Below, in pieces: positions 38,338 to 47,580 of a DNA stretch of 64,000 bases. A program made the translations under genes and the position numbers. The notes under the pieces are model-generated. The model searched no databases and was not told the origin of the DNA. It saw only the letters and a program-made list of their open reading frames with translations. Origin of the DNA: Chryseobacterium sp. PMSZPI (GTDB lineage: Bacteria; Bacteroidota; Bacteroidia; Flavobacteriales; Weeksellaceae); the NCBI RefSeq assembly GCF_002835665.1, contig NZ_PIZV01000055.1:1-64000 (forward strand), read 5' to 3'. Position 1 is the stretch's first letter. Every line of letters begins with the position of its first letter.

Positions 38338-38511
38338 TTCTAAATATTTTTAATCAAGTATTTAATCAAATATAGAAAATTTGAAAGTATGTTGCTGTTA
38401 ATAAAATGATAAAATTGAAAACCTATATTATTTTACACTTTTTTTGTACGATTGTGCTATAGGTTTTTCGTAGGGACATGTAATTTGGCATAACAGAAAA
38501 TAAAAACGAAT

Positions 38512-40041
38512 ATGAGTACAATTACAGAACCTAGATCAACGACACTTTTACAGCGTCCGGAATTCAAACACAGATATGATAATTATATTGATGGAAAATT
38601 TACCCCACCGGTTAATGGACAATATTTTGATGTTGTTTCTCCGGTTGACGGTAAAAACTTTACTCAGGTAGCCCATTCATCAAAAGAAGATCTGGACCTC
38701 GCAGTGAATGCTGCTGATAAGGCATTTCAAACTTGGAAAAATACTTCATCTACAGAAAGAAGCATTATTCTGAATAAAATAGCAGATAGGATTGAGAAAA
38801 ATTTGGAATATCTGGCCATAGTAGAAACCATTGATAACGGTAAAGCAGTGAGAGAAACGTTAGCAGCTGATTTACCACTGGCGATTGACCATTTCAGGTA
38901 TTTTGCCTCAGTGATTCGAGCAGAAGAGGGATCGCATAACGAATTGGATAAAGATACCGTATCACTTATCGTACATGAGCCGCTGGGAGTAATTGCACAA
39001 ATCATTCCTTGGAATTTTCCTATACTAATGGCAGTATGGAAGTTGGCTCCGGCACTGGCGGCAGGTAATTGTGTTGTTTTAAAACCTGCAGAAAGTACAC
39101 CGGTTTCCATTATGGTTTTAATGGAATTGATTGGAGATTTATTACCGGCTGGAGTGATTAATATTGTAAACGGTTTTGGAGCAGAATTAGGAAGAGCTTT
39201 AGTAACTAATCCCAAAGTGGCAAAGGCAGCATTCACAGGTTCCACAGCTACGGGACGCCTGGTAATGCAGTATGCAACAGAAAATATTATCCCTGTGACG
39301 TTAGAATTAGGAGGGAAATCACCCAATGTATTTTTCAACTCTGTAATGGATGCAGATGATGAATTTTTGGATAAAGCGATTGAAGGTGCTGTTCTTTTTG
39401 CCCTGAATCAAGGGGAAATTTGTACATGTCCTTCAAGGCTGTTGGTTCAGGAAAGAATTGCAGATGCTTTTATTGAAAAAGTAATTGAAAGAGTGAAAGC
39501 GATCAAAGTAGGAAATCCATTGGATAAAACAGTGATGATGGGCGCACAGGCTTCTCAGATCCAGAAAGATAAAATACTTTCTTATATCCAATTGGGAAAA
39601 GATGAAGGAGCGGAAGTGTTGGTAGGAGGTGATATTAATAACCTTGGTGAGGATCTTGAAGAAGGGTTCTATATCCAACCTACCATTTTTAAAGGTAACA
39701 ATAAAATGAGAATTTTCCAGGAAGAAATATTTGGTCCCGTTCTCGCTTTTACGACTTTCAAAGATGAGGAAGAAGCCATAAAAATAGCCAATGATACTAT
39801 TTATGGACTTGGAGCAGGAGTCTGGACAAGAGATGCACACCAGTTGTATAATATTCCACGTCAGATTCAGGCAGGAAGAGTTTGGGTGAATCAGTATCAT
39901 TCATATCCGGCAGGAGCCCCTTTTGGAGGTTACAAACAATCAGGAATTGGGAGAGAAAATCATAAAATGATGCTTGATCACTACCGTCAGACGAAAAATA
40001 TGTTGATTTCCTATAATAAAAATAAGTTAGGCTTTTTTTAA
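38512..40041 (+). CDS. NAD-dependent aldehyde dehydrogenase (ExaC/AldB-like)
   Basis: A 509-residue aldehyde dehydrogenase that oxidises an aldehyde to the acid, cytoplasmic. Catalytic Cys304 (GEICTCPS), base Glu265 ([11 protein letters not shown]) and Asn168 (PWNFP) are in place, with the cofactor loop FTGSTATGR at about 241-249. The closest described group includes acetaldehyde dehydrogenases ExaC/AldB. A second Cys (306) close to the nucleophile is usual in that group. AraC is divergent upstream; a DUF779 gene, a common companion of these dehydrogenases, follows after a repeat element. Confidence 0.93.
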   Translation: MSTITEPRSTTLLQRPEFKHRYDNYIDGKFTPPVNGQYFDVVSPVDGKNFTQVAHSSKEDLDLAVNAADKAFQTWKNTSSTERSIILNKIADRIEKNLEYLAIVETIDNGKAVRETLAADLPLAIDHFRYFASVIRAEEGSHNELDKDTVSLIVHEPLGVIAQIIPWNFPILMAVWKLAPALAAGNCVVLKPAESTPVSIMVLMELIGDLLPAGVINIVNGFGAELGRALVTNPKVAKAAFTGSTATGRLVMQYATENIIPVTLELGGKSPNVFFNSVMDADDEFLDKAIEGAVLFALNQGEICTCPSRLLVQERIADAFIEKVIERVKAIKVGNPLDKTVMMGAQASQIQKDKILSYIQLGKDEGAEVLVGGDINNLGEDLEEGFYIQPTIFKGNNKMRIFQEEIFGPVLAFTTFKDEEEAIKIANDTIYGLGAGVWTRDAHQLYNIPRQIQAGRVWVNQYHSYPAGAPFGGYKQSGIGRENHKMMLDHYRQTKNMLISYNKNKLGFF

Positions 40042-40049
40042 TACTAAAG

Positions 40050-40166
40050 GCGTGCCCGCTTTGCTCTGGAAAATCCAGAGCAAAACGGTCGGGCTATCCA
40101 GGGCTTCACTTCGTTGCGGTACTATCGTACCGGCTCGTTCCTCGCCGCCCTTTTTATCCCTCACGC
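40050..40166. repeat. Structured intergenic repeat element with two hairpins
   Basis: A compact element with two helical parts. Part 1: GCCCG (40054-40058) pairs with CGGGC (40090-40094), enclosing a perfect 10-bp hairpin (40060-40069 with 40075-40084). Part 2: GGGC (40101-40104) pairs with GCCC (40147-40150), enclosing a 6-bp hairpin, CGGTAC with GTACCG, and a TATC loop (40117-40132). Single-stranded GGGCTATCC and CCCTCACGC flank part 2. Its G+C content is far above the surroundings. I recall similar sequences scattered through flavobacterial genomes, but I could not search. Confidence 0.6.
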
Positions 40167-40267
40167 AAAAATTGTAGTCCGGATTTTTTAATAAAAAGCT
40201 AGCATCGTATGGTACATATCAAATACGAAGAATAATTCTTGCTTTATCAATAATCAAAATAAATGAA

Positions 40268-40651
40268 ATGGAAACGAAAACAAAAAGACTTTCCGTAACA
40301 GAAAAGGCTCTTGAAGTGATTCGGGAACTGGAAAATAAATACGGGGAGCTCATGTTTTACCAGGCAGGAGGATGTTGTGAAGGTACTCAGCCGCAATGTT
40401 TTGAAAAAGGAGGCTTTTTCCCCCGGATGAATGATGCTATGATCGGAACCATTGACGGATATGAATTTTGGATAGACCGAGATCTCTTCGAATATTGGAA
40501 ATATTCCCATTTTACATTAGATGTGACGGATGGATTCGGTCCCGGAGGTTTTTCATTGGAAACACCTTTAGGTAAAACCTTTAAAGTACATTACAAACTT
40601 TTTACTCCTGAAGAATATGAAAACCTGGAGCCTGTAAAACGGAGTGAATAA
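40268..40651 (+). CDS. DUF779 domain-containing protein
   Basis: A 127-residue cytoplasmic protein of the DUF779 family, unknown in function but typically encoded next to acetaldehyde or aldehyde dehydrogenases, as here. Conserved features are VTEKALEVIRELENKYGELMFYQAGGCCEGTQPQCF (two adjacent Cys and one more Cys, possibly metal- or redox-active), DGYEFWIDRDLFEYW, and GFGPGGFSLETPLGKTF. It is separated from the dehydrogenase by 226 bp that hold a structured repeat, so the two may be transcribed separately. Confidence 0.85.
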   Translation: METKTKRLSVTEKALEVIRELENKYGELMFYQAGGCCEGTQPQCFEKGGFFPRMNDAMIGTIDGYEFWIDRDLFEYWKYSHFTLDVTDGFGPGGFSLETPLGKTFKVHYKLFTPEEYENLEPVKRSE

Positions 40652-40695
40652 CATCTTTATTCTCAATCGTAAGAAGATTGATGATTGGAGCTACA

Positions 40696-41901
40696 TCAGG
40701 AGGTGACTTTCACAAACCGATTGACAAACATCGCCGCTACAATATCTCCTACTGAATTTAAAACAGTTGCCAAAGGATCTACCAATGTTCCGATAATCAT
40801 TACAGCAGGAATGGCTTCCTGAGGTAATTTATATACTGAAATCATCAACATTTCGCCAATATATCCACCATTTGGAATACCACCTGCCACGATGCTTACA
40901 AATACTGTAATTCCTAAAGCAAGCAGCAGATTGGCAGGGTCAAAGAAATCTTTTCCGATAATCAAAAAAGCAACATAAATTTTGATAATGGAAGACATTG
41001 AGGAACCGTTTTTATGCAGAGTCGTTCCAATAGGAATCACAAGATTAGCAATTGAGTTAGGGATTCCAATTTTAGAGGCTGCCTGTAAATTGGCAGGCAT
41101 GGTAGCAAAGCTACTACAGGTACTTATGGCTGTAAGGGAGGGATAAATGGCATTAGTCCAGAAATTTTTAACCCCCTTTTGTCCGGCAGCCATAAAAGCA
41201 TAAAGAGAAAAAAATACAAGAAAGTAAATAACTCCCGCAATATAATAGAGCCCTAAAGGTTTCCCATAAAATCCAAAAAGCTGAGGTCCTAAAGTAGCTA
41301 CCTGATAAGCGAAATAAGCCCCTAAACCAATTGGAGCAAGTTTCATAACCAATAAGAGAAGTTCTTTCATGACTTCATATCCTGATGCAATAAAAATTCT
41401 GAAAGGCTGCCCTGCATCCCCGGTTTTCCTTGCTGCAAATCCCGTCAAAAAAGCAAAAACCAGAAGGGCTAGCATATTCCTTCTCGAGAAGAGTTCTGTA
41501 AATTCGCCTACAGTAAAGAAACTGACAATTCTATTTCCCCAAGTGTCATTATTAGCCGCTTCAGTAATGATCTCCGAGCTTCCGGAAACTCCCGAAACAG
41601 GAAAAAAGTAGACCATAACTATTGTGAAAATAGCTGCAGTGAGGATGAAGAATAAAAAAGTAAGAGCCATTACAAGTATAATCCTTCCAAATTTTGATTG
41701 CTGCTCCAAAGAAGCTATAGAATTTGAAACTGCAAAAAACACCAAAGGAACTACACTTACAAAAAGAAGATTAAGGAAAATATCCCCCAAAGGCTTAATA
41801 TATTCTACAAAATTAGGAGCAACAATGCCGATGATGCTTCCAATAGTGATTCCTAATAATAAAAATATAATCCCAGAGTAGTTTTTCAATATCTCTTTCA
41901 T
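40696..41901 (-). CDS. DAACS-family cation symporter with atypical substrate site
   Basis: A 401-residue inner-membrane carrier of the dicarboxylate/amino acid:cation symporter (GltP/GltPh) fold, with about eight membrane helices and two re-entrant hairpins. The hairpin 1 serine motif is TCSSFATMP (261-269). The NMDGT sodium motif reads HKNGS (296-300). In helix 8 DPLATVLNSVGD (375-386) lines up without gaps with the GltPh segment that has the substrate Arg; Asp375, Thr379, Asn382 and Asp386 are kept but the Arg position is Ala378. Acidic amino acids are therefore unlikely substrates; neutral amino acids or another organic ion are more likely. Confidence 0.88.
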   Translation of the reverse strand: MKEILKNYSGIIFLLLGITIGSIIGIVAPNFVEYIKPLGDIFLNLLFVSVVPLVFFAVSNSIASLEQQSKFGRIILVMALTFLFFILTAAIFTIVMVYFFPVSGVSGSSEIITEAANNDTWGNRIVSFFTVGEFTELFSRRNMLALLVFAFLTGFAARKTGDAGQPFRIFIASGYEVMKELLLLVMKLAPIGLGAYFAYQVATLGPQLFGFYGKPLGLYYIAGVIYFLVFFSLYAFMAAGQKGVKNFWTNAIYPSLTAISTCSSFATMPANLQAASKIGIPNSIANLVIPIGTTLHKNGSSMSSIIKIYVAFLIIGKDFFDPANLLLALGITVFVSIVAGGIPNGGYIGEMLMISVYKLPQEAIPAVMIIGTLVDPLATVLNSVGDIVAAMFVNRFVKVTS

Positions 41902-41994
41902 AGAGCGCTTTTTATCAAAGATAAGTTTATTTTTAACATTCTGTTATACAATTTTCAGACCTAAAATTCATAAATTTGAGTAAACATCGTTTCT

Positions 41995-42903
41995 ATGGCT
42001 TATATAGATTACTATAAAATTTTAGGCGTAGATAAAAGCGCAACCCAGGATGACATTAAAAAAGCCTATCGAAAATTGGCAAGAAAGCTACATCCTGACC
42101 TTAATCCTGACGATAAAGAAGCAGAGAAGAAATTCAAAGAGCTCAACGAAGCCAATGAAGTTCTCAGTAATCCCGAAAATCGTGCTAAATATGATAAATA
42201 CGGCGAAAACTGGAAACATGGTGAAGAGTACGAAAAAGCTCAACAACAGCAAAGGCAATATCAACAGCAGAATTACGGGGGTGGGTTCTCCGGTGCAGAT
42301 TTTGGGGAAGGTGAAGGTTTTTCAGATTTTTTCCAAAATATGTTTGGCGGGTCAGGTGGTTTTGGTAGAAGTTCCAGAGGAAGTGCTTCCGGGAAATTTA
42401 AAGGACAAGATGTACAAGCCGAACTCAATTTAAACTTGAGAGATGCTGCTAAAACCCATCCGCAAACTTTTGAGATCAATGGTAAGAAGGTAAGGATAAC
42501 CATTCCTGCAGGAGTATATGATGGACAACAGATTAAATTGAAAGGTCATGGAAATCCAGGCGTCAACGGAGGCCCAAATGGAGACCTTTACATTACGTTT
42601 AATATTCCTGTTGATCCTAACTTCGAAAGAATAGGAGATGACCTGAAAACTAAAGTCGCTATTGATCTGTATACTGCTGTTTTAGGAGGAGATGTAAAAG
42701 TGAATACTTTAGATGGAAGTGTAAACCTTAAAGTAAAACCGGAAACACAAAACGGAATTACGGTAAGACTGAAAGGAAAAGGGTTTCCTGTATATAAAAA
42801 AGAAGGAGAGCACGGAGATCTTTTTGTAACTTATGAAGTGAAGCTGCCAACCAATCTTACAGAAAAGCAGAAAGAACTTTTTGAACAACTAAAAAATTCC
42901 TAA
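41995..42903 (+). CDS. cbpA: DnaJ-type co-chaperone CbpA
   Basis: A 302-residue type II J-domain protein that stimulates DnaK. The J domain (1-70) has the essential HPD at 33-35. A Gln-rich and Gly/Phe-rich linker follows (about 80-130), then two DnaJ C-terminal beta domains (about 140-300). No zinc-finger Cys repeats are present, which separates it from DnaJ. The CbpM gene starts 3 bp after its stop, confirming the assignment. A TAAATTTG box (41971-41978) lies 16 bp before the ATG. Confidence 0.92.
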   Translation: MAYIDYYKILGVDKSATQDDIKKAYRKLARKLHPDLNPDDKEAEKKFKELNEANEVLSNPENRAKYDKYGENWKHGEEYEKAQQQQRQYQQQNYGGGFSGADFGEGEGFSDFFQNMFGGSGGFGRSSRGSASGKFKGQDVQAELNLNLRDAAKTHPQTFEINGKKVRITIPAGVYDGQQIKLKGHGNPGVNGGPNGDLYITFNIPVDPNFERIGDDLKTKVAIDLYTAVLGGDVKVNTLDGSVNLKVKPETQNGITVRLKGKGFPVYKKEGEHGDLFVTYEVKLPTNLTEKQKELFEQLKNS

Positions 42904-42906
42904 GCT

Positions 42907-43209
42907 ATGAGTGAAAGAATATCACGAGAAGAACTTGTAAAAATATACAATATCGAAATTACTTTTTTTGATGAGCTTGTAGATTATGGGCTGTTGAATG
43001 TACAAATAGAGAATAATATTTACTACCTGATGTACGAAGACTTGCCCGACTTAGAAAAATTTGCCAATTGGCATTATGATCTTGAAATTAATCTTCCGGG
43101 TTTGGAAGTTATTCATAATATGCTGAAAAAATTAGACGCTCTGAAAAAAAGAAATAGAGAATTAATGAATAAACTTTCTGCGATAAATGATCAATATGAA
43201 GATATTTAG
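42907..43209 (+). CDS. cbpM: Chaperone modulator CbpM-like protein
   Basis: A 100-residue MerR-like helical protein that in other bacteria binds the J domain of CbpA and restrains it. The helix-turn-helix-like start (ISREELVKIYNIEITFFDELVDYGLL) and the helical C-terminus (LEVIHNMLKKLDALKKRNREL) fit the family. It is translationally close to cbpA (3-bp gap), so the two proteins should be made together. Confidence 0.88.
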   Translation: MSERISREELVKIYNIEITFFDELVDYGLLNVQIENNIYYLMYEDLPDLEKFANWHYDLEINLPGLEVIHNMLKKLDALKKRNRELMNKLSAINDQYEDI

Positions 43210-43243
43210 TTTAGTTTTGTAGCTTTTAAAGTAACCATGTACT

Positions 43244-43774
43244 ATGAGTGAGGAAAAGGTGATTACATTAAAACCTGACAGAAAGAATTTTGAAGATATT
43301 TATTTTAGTGGTAACCAAGGCAATCTGCTTTTTTCACCTACAACTAAAAGTAAAACAATAACAACAATTGCAGCAGCAGTTATTCTACTGATTGTATTTC
43401 TTTTCAAAGAAAGTTTGAGTAAAGAAAGTGCCGGAATTTTATATTTCCTGAGTTTTATATTTTTACTTTGTGCCGTTTTTTTATCGGTAAGTGTCAATAA
43501 GGTTTCAAGATGGAAGAAACAGGTGAATCACTATCTTACCTCTCTTGAAAACTGTACAATCTACGAAATTAGATTGGATGATCAATTTTTTACAGTCAAT
43601 ATTGATGGAGAAAAAGAAACCAGTGAATGGAAAGACTTTGACTATTTTGACAGTAATAATGAATTTATTTCTTTGGAAGGAAAGTACAATTATATGTTTC
43701 CAAGGAAATCTATGAGCGAAAGAGAGTATAGTCTACTCAAAACCGTGCTTAAAGATAATGTCAATAAACAATAA
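43244..43774 (+). CDS. YcxB-like membrane protein
   Basis: A 176-residue inner-membrane protein: a short cytoplasmic N-terminus, two membrane segments (about 44-62 and 72-90) and a cytoplasmic C-terminal domain (about 95-176) with IYEIRLDDQFFTVNIDGEKETSEWKDF and the typical YNYMFPRKSMSEREYSLLK ending of YcxB-like proteins. Function is unknown. A TAGTTTTG box at 43212-43219 suggests its own promoter inside the gap after cbpM. A two-way terminator follows. Confidence 0.75.
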   Translation: MSEEKVITLKPDRKNFEDIYFSGNQGNLLFSPTTKSKTITTIAAAVILLIVFLFKESLSKESAGILYFLSFIFLLCAVFLSVSVNKVSRWKKQVNHYLTSLENCTIYEIRLDDQFFTVNIDGEKETSEWKDFDYFDSNNEFISLEGKYNYMFPRKSMSEREYSLLKTVLKDNVNKQ

Positions 43775-43777
43775 AAA

Positions 43778-43810
43778 TAAAAACGGAGCAAAACTTTGCT
43801 CCGTTTTTAT
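43778..43810. terminator. Bidirectional terminator between convergent genes
   Basis: CGGAGCAAA (43784-43792) pairs with TTTGCTCCG (43795-43803 region) with A- and T-runs on either side, serving the YcxB-like gene and the minus-strand PLP enzyme gene. Confidence 0.85.
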
Positions 43811-43838
43811 TATGCATTAGCGAATTTACTTTTTTCGC

Positions 43839-44831
43839 TTATTTATTTTCTTCCAGCCAACCCATTTCTTTCATCCACTCATCATTGTAGATTTTTCCAA
43901 CATATCTTGAGCCGTGATCATGAAGTAAAACAACGATGACATCATCTTTAGTAAATTGGTCCTTCATCTGAACTAATGAAGCGATTGCACTTCCTGCAGA
44001 ATAACCACAGAAGATACCCTCTTCTTTAGCCAGTTTTCTTGCATAGATAGCACCATCTTTATCTGTTACTTTTTCAAAGTGATCAATAACGGACATATCG
44101 TAGTTTTCCGGAATAATATCTTCTCCGATTCCTTCAGTAATGTAAGTATAGGCATGGTCATAATGTAATTCTCCTGTTTCGTGGAATTCTTTCAGGATAG
44201 AACCATATGTATCAACACCGATTACCTTGATATCAGAATTTTTTTCTTTGAAAAATGTTCCACATCCTGTAATCGTACCTCCTGTTCCGGCACCTACTAC
44301 AAAGTGCGTTAGTTTTCCTTCTGTTTGTTCCCAGATTTCAGGAGCTGTAGATTCATAGTGAGCAGCTCTGTTGGATAAATTATCATACTGGTTTACATAC
44401 CATCCGTTTTCTGTTTCTTTAGCCAGTCTTTTAGAAACTGAATAATAAGAACGAGGATCAGTCGGTTTTACATCTGTAGGACACACTATTACTTCTGCAC
44501 CTACTGCACGAAGGATATCACATTTTTCTTTTGATTGTTTAGAATTGGTTACAAAAATACATTTGTAGCCTTTGATGATAGCAGCAAGTGCTAATCCCAT
44601 CCCTGTATTTCCGGACGTTCCCTCAATGATGGTTCCTCCAGGTTTTAATCTGCCGTCTTTTTCAGCATCTTCTATCATTTTAAGAGCCATTCTGTCCTTT
44701 ACGGAATTTCCGGGGTTGAATGTTTCTACTTTTGCTAAAACCAGTGCCGGGAAGTCTTCTCCTAATACATTGTTAAGTTTTACCAGAGGTGTATTCCCTA
44801 TAGTTTCAAGAATATTTTTTGCGTATTTCAT
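43839..44831 (-). CDS. Cysteine synthase / cystathionine beta-synthase-like PLP enzyme
   Basis: A 330-residue fold-type II PLP enzyme of sulfur amino acid metabolism, cytoplasmic. The PLP lysine is Lys45 in NPGNSVKDR; EGTSGNTGMGLA binds substrate and GAGTGGTITG (about 177-186) the cofactor phosphate. Stretches such as AAHYESTAPEIWEQT, YITEGIGEDIIPENY and GSRYVGKIYNDEWM resemble cystathionine beta-synthase more than CysK. There is no haem domain or CBS-pair regulatory domain. It may make cystathionine or cysteine; sequence alone leaves this open. It stands alone between a terminator and a 107-bp gap. Confidence 0.85.
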   Translation of the reverse strand: MKYAKNILETIGNTPLVKLNNVLGEDFPALVLAKVETFNPGNSVKDRMALKMIEDAEKDGRLKPGGTIIEGTSGNTGMGLALAAIIKGYKCIFVTNSKQSKEKCDILRAVGAEVIVCPTDVKPTDPRSYYSVSKRLAKETENGWYVNQYDNLSNRAAHYESTAPEIWEQTEGKLTHFVVGAGTGGTITGCGTFFKEKNSDIKVIGVDTYGSILKEFHETGELHYDHAYTYITEGIGEDIIPENYDMSVIDHFEKVTDKDGAIYARKLAKEEGIFCGYSAGSAIASLVQMKDQFTKDDVIVVLLHDHGSRYVGKIYNDEWMKEMGWLEENK

Positions 44832-44938
44832 AAATGTTTTATAAGCGCTGCAAAGATAAGGCTTTTAAAATTATCTATGCCCGGGATAAAACTAAAAGAG
44901 CTTGAAAAGAACTTTCCTTTTCAATATCATCAATATGA

Positions 44939-46168
44939 TTAATTGTACTTAATTGCCTTAACCGGAGAAATCTTACTGATCAGGTAGCTTGGAATAATTA
45001 AAGCAAGGGCTGAAATAAGTAAAATTCCTAATGAAATAGAAATAATTGCAATAGGGTTAAGATCTACAGGAACTGTACTTACATAGTAATTTTCCGGATT
45101 GAGCTTTATCACTCCGAAGAATTTTTGAATTAAAATAAGCCCTAATCCAATAGCATTACCGTATAAAAGTCCAGGAATCATGATAATAAGAGTATAATTG
45201 ATAAAAGTTGCTCTTATCTGTGAATTGCTGGCACCTAACGTCTTTAGTAATCCAATGGAATTTGTTCTTTCAATAATAAGGATTAAAAGAACCATGATAA
45301 TATTGATGACTACCACAATCAGCATAATGATGATGATTAATGCAATATTGGTGTCGAAGATACTGATCCAATCCGTAATCTGAGGGAACTTTTCAGTGGC
45401 TTTTTCAGCGTAATTTTTATAGCCAATCAATTTTTCAATTTCAGGGAAGTCTTTGTCAATATCATTTACGTTTTTCAGGAAAATATCAAGTCCGCCTATT
45501 TCGTCCGCCTTCATATCCTGAATTTTTCTTGCATGATTAATTCCGCCGATGACAAATTGATCATCAATCAGTTTAATATCTGTTTTATAGATTCCGATAA
45601 TTCGAAATTTACGATAAAGCGGTTTTTGGTCGGCTTTTAAAAATACGGTAACAATACTATCATTGAGTTTAAGATGAAGGTCATTGGCAATCTTTTGTGA
45701 AATCGTAACATTATTGTTAAAACCTACTTCCGTAACTTTTGGTGTGGTGCCGGCAATAAGAAATTTTTTAAATCTTAAACTATCAAAATCTTTTCCGATT
45801 CCTTTAAATATAATTCCGGCGAAATTATGTTCATTACGCATAATTCCTGTAACAGTCACATATTTTTGAACATTCTCTACATCAGATAGCTCTTTTATTT
45901 TTGCAATATTCAGCCCCTGGTTATCCAGTACCGAAGTATTATAAGAGGAATTGGAGCGGGTTGATCTTACGGTGATGTGCCCGCTGAAATCAGCCAATCT
46001 TTCCTTAATAGCTTTTTTGGATCCGAAACCTGTGGCTACGGTAATAAGGGAAACAATAATCCCTAATGCAACAGAAAGCCTGCCAATGAAGATGATAACC
46101 CTTGAAAGGTTATTTTTGTTATCTTTGGAAAATGCTATTTTTCTAGAGAAATATAAAGGAAATTTCAA
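44939..46168 (-). CDS. LolC/LolE-type ABC transporter permease
   Basis: A permease of the MacB/FtsX superfamily, LolC/LolE-like, about 409 residues from the chosen start. It has an N-terminal membrane helix (RVIIFIGRLSVALGIIVSLITVATGFG), a large periplasmic domain, and three C-terminal helices (DTNIALIIIIMLIVVVINIIMVLL onward) ending LISKISPVKAIKYN. These proteins release lipoproteins from the inner membrane, or work as a generic mechanotransmission ABC exporter; no ATPase gene is adjacent. I chose a TTG start (46168) because it gives MKFPLYFSRKIAFSK. An ATG at 46237 is in frame but overlaps the divergent NamZ gene by 65 bp. Confidence 0.8.
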   Translation of the reverse strand: MKFPLYFSRKIAFSKDNKNNLSRVIIFIGRLSVALGIIVSLITVATGFGSKKAIKERLADFSGHITVRSTRSNSSYNTSVLDNQGLNIAKIKELSDVENVQKYVTVTGIMRNEHNFAGIIFKGIGKDFDSLRFKKFLIAGTTPKVTEVGFNNNVTISQKIANDLHLKLNDSIVTVFLKADQKPLYRKFRIIGIYKTDIKLIDDQFVIGGINHARKIQDMKADEIGGLDIFLKNVNDIDKDFPEIEKLIGYKNYAEKATEKFPQITDWISIFDTNIALIIIIMLIVVVINIIMVLLILIIERTNSIGLLKTLGASNSQIRATFINYTLIIMIPGLLYGNAIGLGLILIQKFFGVIKLNPENYYVSTVPVDLNPIAIISISLGILLISALALIIPSYLISKISPVKAIKYN

Positions 46169-46172
46169 GCTT

Positions 46173-47369
46173 ATGAATTTAGATTTCAAAATTAAAAATT
46201 TACTTCTTATTTGCCTAATTTTTTTAGGAGTATTCAATCAATATTATTCTCAAACTCAAGATCAATCGGATTTTAAAACCGGTGCAGATCAACCCGAAGT
46301 GTATTTACCACTCTTAAAAAATAAAACCATTGGAGTTGTTACCAATCAAACAGGATTGATGAGTAACAGAACCCATTTGGTGGATTTTTTAGTGAAGAAT
46401 AATATAAAAGTAAAAGCAATTTTTGCCCCTGAACATGGCTTTAGAGGAGATGCTGATGCTGGTGCGAAAGTGAAGAACGGAGTAGATGTTAAAACAGGAA
46501 TTCCTATTATTTCTTTATATGGAAACAATAAAAAGCCAAAACCAGAGCAGCTGAAAGGTATTGATATTGTTGTTTTTGATATTCAGGATGTAGGCGTGCG
46601 ATTTTATACATATATTTCTACTTTAACCTATTTAATGGAGGCAGGAGCCGAGAACAATGTTGAAGTAATGGTTATGGATCGTCCCAATCCACATGATGGT
46701 TATACTGACGGTCCTGTTTTGAAGAAAAAATGGTCAAGCTTTGTTGGTATGCATGAAGTTCCTGTGGTGTATGGGCTTACAATAGGGGAATATGGAAAAA
46801 TGGTAAATGGAGAAAAATGGTTAAAGGATGGAGTACAGGTAAAATATACTCTTGTTCCGATGAAAAACTATCATAAAAAACAACGTTATGCTATATTAGA
46901 CAGACCTTCACCGAATTTACCTAATGATAAAGCTATTAATTTGTATCCTAGTTTATGTTTTTTTGAAGGTACTCAGGTGTCTGTAGGAAGAGGTACTGAT
47001 CTTCCTTTCCAGATTTATGGTTCTCCGTGGACGGAAGGTTTACCTTATGAATTTACGCCAAAACCAAATTTTGGTGCAAAAGATCCTTTCCTGAATGGGA
47101 AATTATGTTACGGGGAAAACCTTTCCAATTACCCCAAAGATTTGCGTGAGTTGAATCTTGAATGGGTGATCAAAGCTTATAAGAATTATAAAAATCCGCA
47201 GTTGGATTTCTTTTTGAAAAATCTGTGGTTTGATACATTAGCCGGAACCGATGAACTCAGAAAACAAATTGTTGCCGGTAAATCGATTCCGGAAATTAAA
47301 TCTTCCTGGAAGAGAGATTTGGAAAATTTTGAAAAAATTAGATCCAAGTATGTTGTTTATGAGGATTAA
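46173..47369 (+). CDS. NamZ-type exo-beta-N-acetylmuramidase (DUF1343)
   Basis: A 398-residue exported protein of the DUF1343 family, whose described member NamZ removes terminal N-acetylmuramic acid from peptidoglycan fragments. A signal peptide (to about residue 25) precedes the catalytic domain: IGVVTNQTGLMSNRTHLVDFL, IFAPEHGFRG (Glu and His probably catalytic), GIPIISLYG, FDIQDVGVRFYTYISTL, MVMDRPNPHDG, then the C-terminal domain with FFEGTQVSVGRGTDLPFQIYG. It may serve cell-wall recycling or feeding on wall fragments. The start is ATG at 46173; a TATCTTTG box (46120-46127) lies inside the divergent permease gene. Confidence 0.88.
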   Translation: MNLDFKIKNLLLICLIFLGVFNQYYSQTQDQSDFKTGADQPEVYLPLLKNKTIGVVTNQTGLMSNRTHLVDFLVKNNIKVKAIFAPEHGFRGDADAGAKVKNGVDVKTGIPIISLYGNNKKPKPEQLKGIDIVVFDIQDVGVRFYTYISTLTYLMEAGAENNVEVMVMDRPNPHDGYTDGPVLKKKWSSFVGMHEVPVVYGLTIGEYGKMVNGEKWLKDGVQVKYTLVPMKNYHKKQRYAILDRPSPNLPNDKAINLYPSLCFFEGTQVSVGRGTDLPFQIYGSPWTEGLPYEFTPKPNFGAKDPFLNGKLCYGENLSNYPKDLRELNLEWVIKAYKNYKNPQLDFFLKNLWFDTLAGTDELRKQIVAGKSIPEIKSSWKRDLENFEKIRSKYVVYED

Positions 47370-47576
47370 TTAATCAAAATCTTGTGGTGGGGTTTTATCA
47401 TTTTTCCCTTTGTTGAGTATGAACAAGCCAACGGTTAATCCAACAACTCCTGCAAAAGCTGTTAATAAAGCTCTTTGCAATTTGTCGGGTAAGTCATTGC
47501 CTATATAGTTCATTAAAAAAAGAATCACAAATGTGATTACAGAAATAATAATATGATTTTTTCCGAATGGTTTCAT
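47370..47576 (-). CDS. Small two-helix membrane protein
   Basis: A 68-residue hypothetical inner-membrane protein with two hydrophobic helices (HIIISVITFVILFLMNYIG and ALLTAFAGVVGLTVGLFIL) joined by a short charged turn and a polar tail (NKGKNDKTPPQDFD). Its stop codon abuts the stop of the convergent NamZ gene. It is the third gene of a minus-strand run behind an outer-membrane protein gene (4-bp gap). I recognise no family. Confidence 0.65.
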   Translation of the reverse strand: MKPFGKNHIIISVITFVILFLMNYIGNDLPDKLQRALLTAFAGVVGLTVGLFILNKGKNDKTPPQDFD

Positions 47577-47580
47577 TGTA

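Noticed and set aside
38727..39338. 203-codon minus-strand frame opposite the aldehyde dehydrogenase
   Set aside because: The plus strand encodes an intact dehydrogenase here with its catalytic residues, so this is a shadow.
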